64,000 bases of DNA from Podarcis raffonei (taxonomy: Eukaryota; Chordata; Lepidosauria; Squamata; Lacertidae), in contig NC_070607.1 in assembly GCF_027172205.1 (NCBI RefSeq), positions 1,126,001 through 1,190,000 on the forward strand, given 5' to 3'. Position numbers and translations under genes: made by a program. This document shows, in pieces, positions 60,101 through 64,000 of this stretch. The notes under the pieces are model-generated. The model made no database searches. It saw only the letters and a program-made list of their open reading frames with translations, and had not been told where the DNA came from. Each line of letters begins with the position of its first letter. Within the stretch, counting starts at the first letter, position 1.

Positions 60101-60747
60101 ATCTCAAAATAGTCCTTTAATGTTTTTTGGGCCTTTTTCACAATCTCTTGATCTCTTAGTAGTGTGTCATTCATTCTCCATCTGAAGGAACCGGGTTGAG
60201 TTAATCTAAGTTCTATTTTCAAGGCGTTGTGGTCGGAGCATGTTTTTGGGCAGATTTCCACCTTTTTAGTCTTGGGTGCCAGCCCCCTGGAGGTCCAGAT
60301 TTGGTCGATCCTTGACCAAGACAGGTGGGCCTCAGAGAAAAAAGTTCCTTCTTTACCTAGGGGGTTCTTTGTCCTCCATATGTCGATCAAATCCAGATTG
60401 TCAGTCAGTTCGAAAAAAGTTTTGGGCAGTCTGCCGTCTGATGTTAAGTTTTGGTTGTAAGACTTATCCATATGTGTAGACACCACTCCATTCATATCTC
60501 CCATCATTATGATGTTAGCATAATCCAGATAGTCCAGCAACGTCTCATGCAGCTTCTTGAAAAATTCTGATTTCCCGTCATTTGGGGCATAAATTCCTAA
60601 TGAAATAACCTCCTTCTTTTCTCCGGGGAATTTCCGCCATTTATATTCCAACTGAGTAGCCGCAGAGACATCCTGAACTATTCTGCTACACCTAGAGCGG
60701 TGTATCTTCTTTCTCCTCTGGTTCCGAAGGTGCAGGTATTGCTCCAC
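57172..60747 (-). CDS. L1 ORF2: endonuclease (N-terminally short), reverse transcriptase, Cys-rich end
   Basis: About 1,190 codons open. The first recognisable part is the middle of the APE-type endonuclease (VISLGIYAPN, IIMMGDMNGV, LSWSRIDQIW, KTCSDHNALKIEL), carrying the equivalents of human D145/N147, D205 and D229/H230. The opening strands with the equivalents of N14 and E43 (TLNINGLN, QETH in human) are not found. Reverse transcriptase follows: LIPKSESEKTQLKNYRPISL, LIFIDAEKAFDNISW, KGTRQGCPLSPLLF and LKAFADDLVLTL, with the catalytic aspartates in place. The C-terminus has CWKCKEAEGTFFHLWWTC, the L1 cysteine motif. The frame has no ATG at its head; 60747 is a GTG, and the frame remains open upstream into the ORF1 region. 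ORF2 overlaps the end of ORF1, which intact L1s normally do not show, so a deletion at the ORF1/ORF2 junction is likely. Confidence 0.93.
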   Translation of the reverse strand: MEQYLHLRNQRRKKIHRSRCSRIVQDVSAATQLEYKWRKFPGEKKEVISLGIYAPNDGKSEFFKKLHETLLDYLDYANIIMMGDMNGVVSTHMDKSYNQNLTSDGRLPKTFFELTDNLDLIDIWRTKNPLGKEGTFFSEAHLSWSRIDQIWTSRGLAPKTKKVEICPKTCSDHNALKIELRLTQPGSFRWRMNDTLLRDQEIVKKAQKTLKDYFEINLNTTVEKRTIWDASKALMRGFLIQQNSIKKKLWNGKKDKILEKIHQGEKKLRTKPKFKEVLREIKFHQAEYSKLINQEIEWKIKQMKQRSFESANKCGKLLAWQLKKRQKLNTITNLEIDGRIVQKPEEIRRCFHRYFKELYAQGPQKESEIDQFLKINGLSKITQDKRSILNSTITSQEIEGAIQNMQLGKSPGPDGLTSKYYKVLKDYLIQPLLEVCNQIMDGKRAPETWKEAFITLIPKSESEKTQLKNYRPISLLNVDYKIFADILANRLKKVLNEVIHKDQAGFLPGRHLYENTRNIIDILELLQTNRNTRAVLIFIDAEKAFDNISWMFMKKNLEGMGVGRGFENGLHAIYSEQKAKLIVNNVVTEEFKIEKGTRQGCPLSPLLFISVLEVLLNMIREDRLVQGIEVGVKQYKLKAFADDLVLTLQEPESSTKRVLELISEFGRVAGFRLNKQKTKVLTKNLTITETEGFQRETELNVVKKVKYLGIYLSSKNLNLFKDNYEKCWLEVKKDLEIWSRLKLSLLGRIAAIKMNVLPKMLFLFQTLQIVDRVDCFGKWQKDISRFIWQGKKPRIKFKILTDSKERGGFALPDLRLYYEAAAFCWLKDWFLLENTDVLDLEGFNNAFGWHAYLWYDKVKAHKLFKSHIVRKAIFAVWMKYKDLLESKTPRWLSPVEAKARKRPNMEAYWPKYWELTEKIGDNWKLQSQDKLKNKVRDWLHYAQIQEVFKMDKKVGFQVEKSKLETELLEPKTKLLSRMYNLLLMWNLQDETVKSAMIKRAQDVGHNIMFEDWERLWNTGMKFTASTALKENIMKMIYRWYMTPVKLAKIHHLSDNKCWKCKEAEGTFFHLWWTCPKVKAFWEMIYNELKKVFRYTFPKKPEAFLLGMVDQKVLKKDRTLFMYASTAARILIAKNWKTQDLPTLEEWQMQLMDYMEIAELTGRIRDLDVETIEVDWKKFKDYLQKYYKLYES

Positions 60748-61756
60748 CTGGGTTGGGTATAGGCCAATTAGCTGCTGCTTCTTTTTGGAGGTCTTCTCCG
60801 TGATCGTGCTGGAACTTTTGTAAGTCCTCTGGTGATCTTATTTTAACCTTCTTCTGTTTGTAAGTGAATGATAGCCCTTGTGGGAACTCCCACCTGTAAG
60901 GAATTGTGTTGAGTCTCAGCAACTTAGCCAAATCTGAGTAGGTGGCTCTCAAGTCCAATAACTGTTTAGGAATATCTCGGTAAATTTCCACCCTTTTCCC
61001 TTGTATCACAATTGAGTTTTTGAAGTGTAGGCCTAGTATTTTGTCTCTCTCCTCCCTTGATCTCAAAGCTATTAAGCAGTCTCTGGATCTATCTTTTCTT
61101 ACTAATCTTCCCAACCGAAAAGCCGATACAATTTTGAAATCAATTTCTTCTTTTAAGTCCCAGAACTTTGTAAACTCTGTTGTCAAAAGTCCTTTCAAAT
61201 CTTCTTGTTCAATTTCTGGGACTGCCCTTAGTCTGAGGTTGGTCTCGCGATTTTTCAATTCCACCAACGAGAGATAGGTTTGTTGGTCCCCTATCTGTTT
61301 ATGAAGAGGCTTGACTTCCGCTTTAACTTCCTCGACTTCTTTTTTAGCTGATGTTGCAATTTGAACGGCTTCCCCTGCCAGTTTACGATTCTCTTCTGTT
61401 GCTCCTTGCAATTTTTCAATTGCTTGGGTATGTTGGGAAACCTGATCTGTCAATTTCTGGATCGAGGATGTTGCTTGGTCAATTTTTGTTGATTGGTTAT
61501 CAATTTTTTGATTTATTGCTGACAATTGTTCCAAAACTTGTTTCAGTACTGCCTCAGCTCCTCCTGCTGCCATATCTTCCTCTTCAGATTTTTCAGGCTT
61601 TTCGGTTTCTACTTTTTGTGTCGCAAGCACAGCTGGAACTGATAATCTACGTCCCTGAGTTAAAGTTGTTTGCAAAAGCTGTGCTTGCTTTTTTGCTTTC
61701 TCTTTCTCCTTAGCTTCCTTAGCTTTGGCTGCTCTTGTCTTTCCTGTGCCACTCAT
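60692..61756 (-). CDS. L1 ORF1: RNA-binding chaperone protein
   Basis: 354 codons from an ATG at 61756. A basic N-terminus (KEAKEKEKAKKQAQLLQ) precedes a long coiled coil (about residues 75-165, QLSAINQKIDNQSTKIDQAT), then the RRM-type and C-terminal domains with NRETNLRLRAVPE (compare human L1 SNLRIRGVPE), SAFRLGRLVRKDRSRDCLIA and IYRDIPKQLLDLR. ORF1 proteins trimerise and coat L1 RNA. The frame is intact, but the last residues (PAPSEPEEKEDTPL) may derive from sequence joined by a deletion. Confidence 0.92.
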   Translation of the reverse strand: MSGTGKTRAAKAKEAKEKEKAKKQAQLLQTTLTQGRRLSVPAVLATQKVETEKPEKSEEEDMAAGGAEAVLKQVLEQLSAINQKIDNQSTKIDQATSSIQKLTDQVSQHTQAIEKLQGATEENRKLAGEAVQIATSAKKEVEEVKAEVKPLHKQIGDQQTYLSLVELKNRETNLRLRAVPEIEQEDLKGLLTTEFTKFWDLKEEIDFKIVSAFRLGRLVRKDRSRDCLIALRSREERDKILGLHFKNSIVIQGKRVEIYRDIPKQLLDLRATYSDLAKLLRLNTIPYRWEFPQGLSFTYKQKKVKIRSPEDLQKFQHDHGEDLQKEAAANWPIPNPGGAIPAPSEPEEKEDTPL

Positions 61757-62751
61757 CAGTCAACGTTCAAGGTCAAATGTTGTAATCCCATGGGAAAGGC
61801 AAGTCCAGAATTAAAAACAGTCTATTGAGAGAAGGTAAACAGAGAAACTTTCCCAGGCCTCTATATTCCCAATGTCCTCTAGGGGGAGTGCCACCAAAGT
61901 TTTAGTAAGAAGAAGGTAACTTTCCGCAATTAAAGTCTCTTTGTTCCAACTTTAAAAACAATTTTAAAAGCAAATTAGTTCCAGCACGCTAAAAGAAAGG
62001 TCCTGCAGAGCCCTTTTAAACATATAACAAAGTTCCAGCAAGGTGCCTGCAATTGTATCCACTTCAGCTAGGTGAGCTCAAAATTACACTATCCAGTTAC
62101 AAAAGTAACTGGAAGCTTGCAACAGTTCCGCAGTTTAAACAACTTTACCCGGCCACCCGGGAATTTGGGGTTAGAGTCTTCCCTTGCCCTTGGGGTGTCC
62201 GCTCCAGGTCAATTTTATGCTGTATTTATTCTTTAAAAGTAAAATTCAAATGTGCACGAAAGTCCCGATTTAAAGCTTCAAAGCTTCCCTGTTCACAGCG
62301 CTTTCCGCTCTTTAGACCGTCTGCTTTGATCTTGAAAGCAGTGTCGGAAGACGGACTTCCTCTTTCTCGTCTCCCGTTTTTAGCCAAATTTTCCGATTTG
62401 ATTTGTAGAATCTTAGGTCCTTACTCACGGGTTTGATGTTTCAGCCCGATGTTTCTTGGAAGAAAGGTCAGCGCTCATCCGTGACAGCCGCGCGGCTTCG
62501 CCTCCGCAGAAAGAGCGATGAACCCACAGCACCGCTCCCCCTCCTTCACTCCGGAGCCCCTTACGGGGTTCCTTTTGTGATTTCGGGGTCGCTCCAGGTG
62601 CCCGCCGGGTCCCACGGCCACGGACTCACTCTGCCCGTGGTTTATCTTGATGGGTTGCCGCTGCGCCGTCGCGAGCAACCCTTTTCTGCGGTGCCCCTCT
62701 TCAGAGCTCGAAGAGGTCCGCCATCACGGTTTTGCGCCGCCTCCGGAAGTC
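61757..62751 (-). promoter_or_regulatory. L1 5' UTR / internal promoter region
   Basis: About 1 kb between the ORF1 start and the 5' target-site duplication. The outermost 300 bp (62440-62751) are GC-rich with many CpGs, unlike the surrounding intron. L1 elements carry an RNA polymerase II internal promoter here; activity of this copy is inferred only. Confidence 0.6.
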
Positions 62752-62768
62752 CTCTCACAGCAGAGAGG
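62752..62768. repeat. L1 target-site duplication, right copy
   Basis: CTCTCACAGCAGAGAGG, identical to 56777-56793. Confidence 0.97.
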
Positions 62769-62923
62769 TGCCAGGGTTGGAGCTCAGCAGCCAGAGACCC
62801 CAATGGCCAGTTGGTCAAAGGGCTTTGCTGGTATTTATTGTTTAATTCCTTTTTAAACCTCTGTGAGGGCACTCATTTGATATACCCATTTTATGAAGTA
62901 AATAACGGGGTGAAAACAGTATA

Positions 62924-63135
62924 CAGTGGTACCTCAGGTTAAATACTTAATTCATTCCGGAGGTCCATACTTAACCTGAAACACCACTTTAGCTAATGGG
63001 GGCCTCCTGCTGCTGCCGCGCCGCCGGAGCCCGATTTCTGTTCTTATCCTGAAGCAAAGTTCTTAACCTGAAGCACTATTTCTGGGTTAGCCGAGTCTGT
63101 AACCTGAAGCGTATGTAACCTGTATGTAACCACTG
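62924..63135 (-). mobile_element. Tigger-like MITE, copy H
   Basis: 212 bp, TA flanks (62922-62923, 63136-63137), starts CAGTGGTACCTCAGGTTAAA and ends GTATGTAACCACTG; inverted relative to copy A. Confidence 0.8.
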
Positions 63136-63606
63136 TAGCTTCCACAGAGGTGGTGCCCGAAAGGAAGATAAAAGGCTAAATAAATCCTTCAAACCCTTCA
63201 ACCGATAGGAGCAAAACAACACAACCTTTAAACTGTATGATGATATCAGCCTCCTTCCCTCCTCCCACAGTGGCAGCTCCTTCACACCCGACACTCAGAC
63301 AGGCTCTCTGAGGTGCAGATTTACTCCAGAATAAAAACCTTTCACACACACCCCATGGCTCCCTCTCTCCTTTGCTCTTTCTCAGTCTCCTCCCTCTTGC
63401 AGAGAAGCACAAACACAGCTGAGCCACAGAGACACACACACCCCAGTCTCTTCAGCACCCCAACCCCACAACATTCCCTCCAGCCTCTCTCCCCTCATCC
63501 CTGGTGGTGGAAAGGACCCTCTGTGTTGATCTTCCCCTGCCCCCATGGATGGGAGGAGGGAAGGGGAGAGGGCAGAGAGAGTGGGAGGGAGGGAGAAATC
63601 AAAAAT
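63136..63606. other. SUCO upstream intron, no gene recognised
   Basis: Nothing recognised apart from pyrimidine-rich and CA-rich stretches; presumed intron of SUCO. Confidence 0.4.
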
Positions 63607-63965
63607 GTAAAGGACCCCTGGACGGTTAAGTCCAGTCAAAGGTGACTGGAGCTGAGGTGCTCATCTCACTTTTAAGGCCAAAGGAGTCGGCATTTGACCA
63701 CAGACAGCTTTTCCAGGTCATGTGGCCAGCATTACTAAACAGCTTCTGCCGCAGCTGAACACTGTGACGAGTGCCAGAGTGCACGGAAACGCCGTTTGCC
63801 TTCCTGCCACAGCAGGACTTATTTATCTACTTGCACTGGTATGCTTCCAAATTGCTAGGTTGGCAGGAGCTGGGACAGAGCAACAGGAGCTCACCCCTTC
63901 ATGTGGATTCAAGTCACCGACCTTCCGATCAGCAAGCCCAAGGGGCTCAGTGGTTTAGACCACAC
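63607..63965 (-). mobile_element. Older tRNA-derived squamate SINE (Sauria-like)
   Basis: Same family as 51562-52080 with more differences: plus-strand text includes GTAAAGGACCCCTGGACGG, CAGGTCATGTGGCCAGCATT, GCACGGAAACGCCGTTTGCC, ATTGCTAGGTTGGCAGGAGC and CACCGACCTTCCGATCAGCA. The single unit runs to a degraded tRNA-like head near 63965. Confidence 0.8.
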
Positions 63966-64000
63966 ATGTGAGGCACTTTTCCAATAGCTACCTAGGGGAA

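Larger units (their letters stand above)
56794..62751 (-). mobile_element. Nearly full-length L1 LINE (5.96 kb)
   Basis: A complete retrotransposon outline on the minus strand: GC-rich 5' UTR (about 61757-62751), ORF1 (60692-61756), ORF2 (57172 to about 60747), a short 3' UTR and a poly(A) tail (T-run from 56794). Perfect 17-bp duplications on both sides and two long open frames point to a recent insertion. The main damage seen is the absence of the first part of the endonuclease. It lies in an upstream SUCO intron in the same orientation as SUCO. Confidence 0.96.

Noticed and set aside
1-64000. CRISPR arrays, prophage, operons, toxin-antitoxin or other prokaryotic systems
   Set aside because: Split vertebrate genes, LINEs and SINEs throughout; repeats present are transposons and microsatellites.

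Overview
This is vertebrate nuclear DNA, almost certainly from a squamate reptile (a lizard is the best guess; a lacertid-like lizard is possible but not shown). The evidence is two conserved vertebrate genes split by GT-AG introns, plus a typical squamate repeat mix: L1, BovB/RTE, CR1 and L2 LINEs, tRNA-derived SINEs including one that looks like the squamate Sauria type, hAT and Tigger-like MITEs, and many microsatellites. No operon, plasmid, phage or CRISPR feature is present.

Both genes lie on the minus strand, in the order known from human chromosome 1q24 (SUCO followed by FASLG). FASLG (Fas ligand, TNFSF6) occupies about 12015-15118. Exons 1, 2 and 4 are clear: cytoplasmic tail plus membrane anchor, a 46-bp stalk exon, and the TNF-homology domain. 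Exon 3 is only a weak candidate. SUCO (SUN domain-containing ossification factor) occupies 23175-55553 and runs off the right side. I recovered 21 consecutive coding exons (3,423 bp, 1,140 residues plus stop). They have mutually consistent splice phases and cover the acidic N-terminal region, SUN domain, large variable exon, coiled coil, membrane segment and C-terminal tail. Only roughly the first hundred residues are missing; their exons were not found between 55554 and the window end.

Layout: 1-12014 is intergenic and repeat-rich (MITEs, CR1, a truncated L1, SINEs, microsatellites). FASLG is at 12015-15118. 15119-21800 is the gap between the two genes and holds any FASLG promoter. The SUCO 3' UTR is about 21800-23174, and SUCO exons and introns fill 23175-55553. 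From 55554 to 64000 is upstream SUCO intron, dominated by a nearly complete, young L1 at 56794-62751 with a perfect 17-bp target-site duplication.

The main points of interest are an L1 that keeps long open ORF1 and ORF2 but lacks the start of its endonuclease; a BovB insertion with an inverted 5' part inside one duplicated target site; a Fas ligand whose proline-rich cytoplasmic segment is almost gone; a 21-nt microexon inside the SUN domain; a dimeric SINE; a perfect 20-bp-stem hairpin nested in a hAT-like element; eight Tigger-like MITEs; and fossil remnants resembling a DIRS-type element and a solo LTR. I found no previously undescribed multi-gene system.
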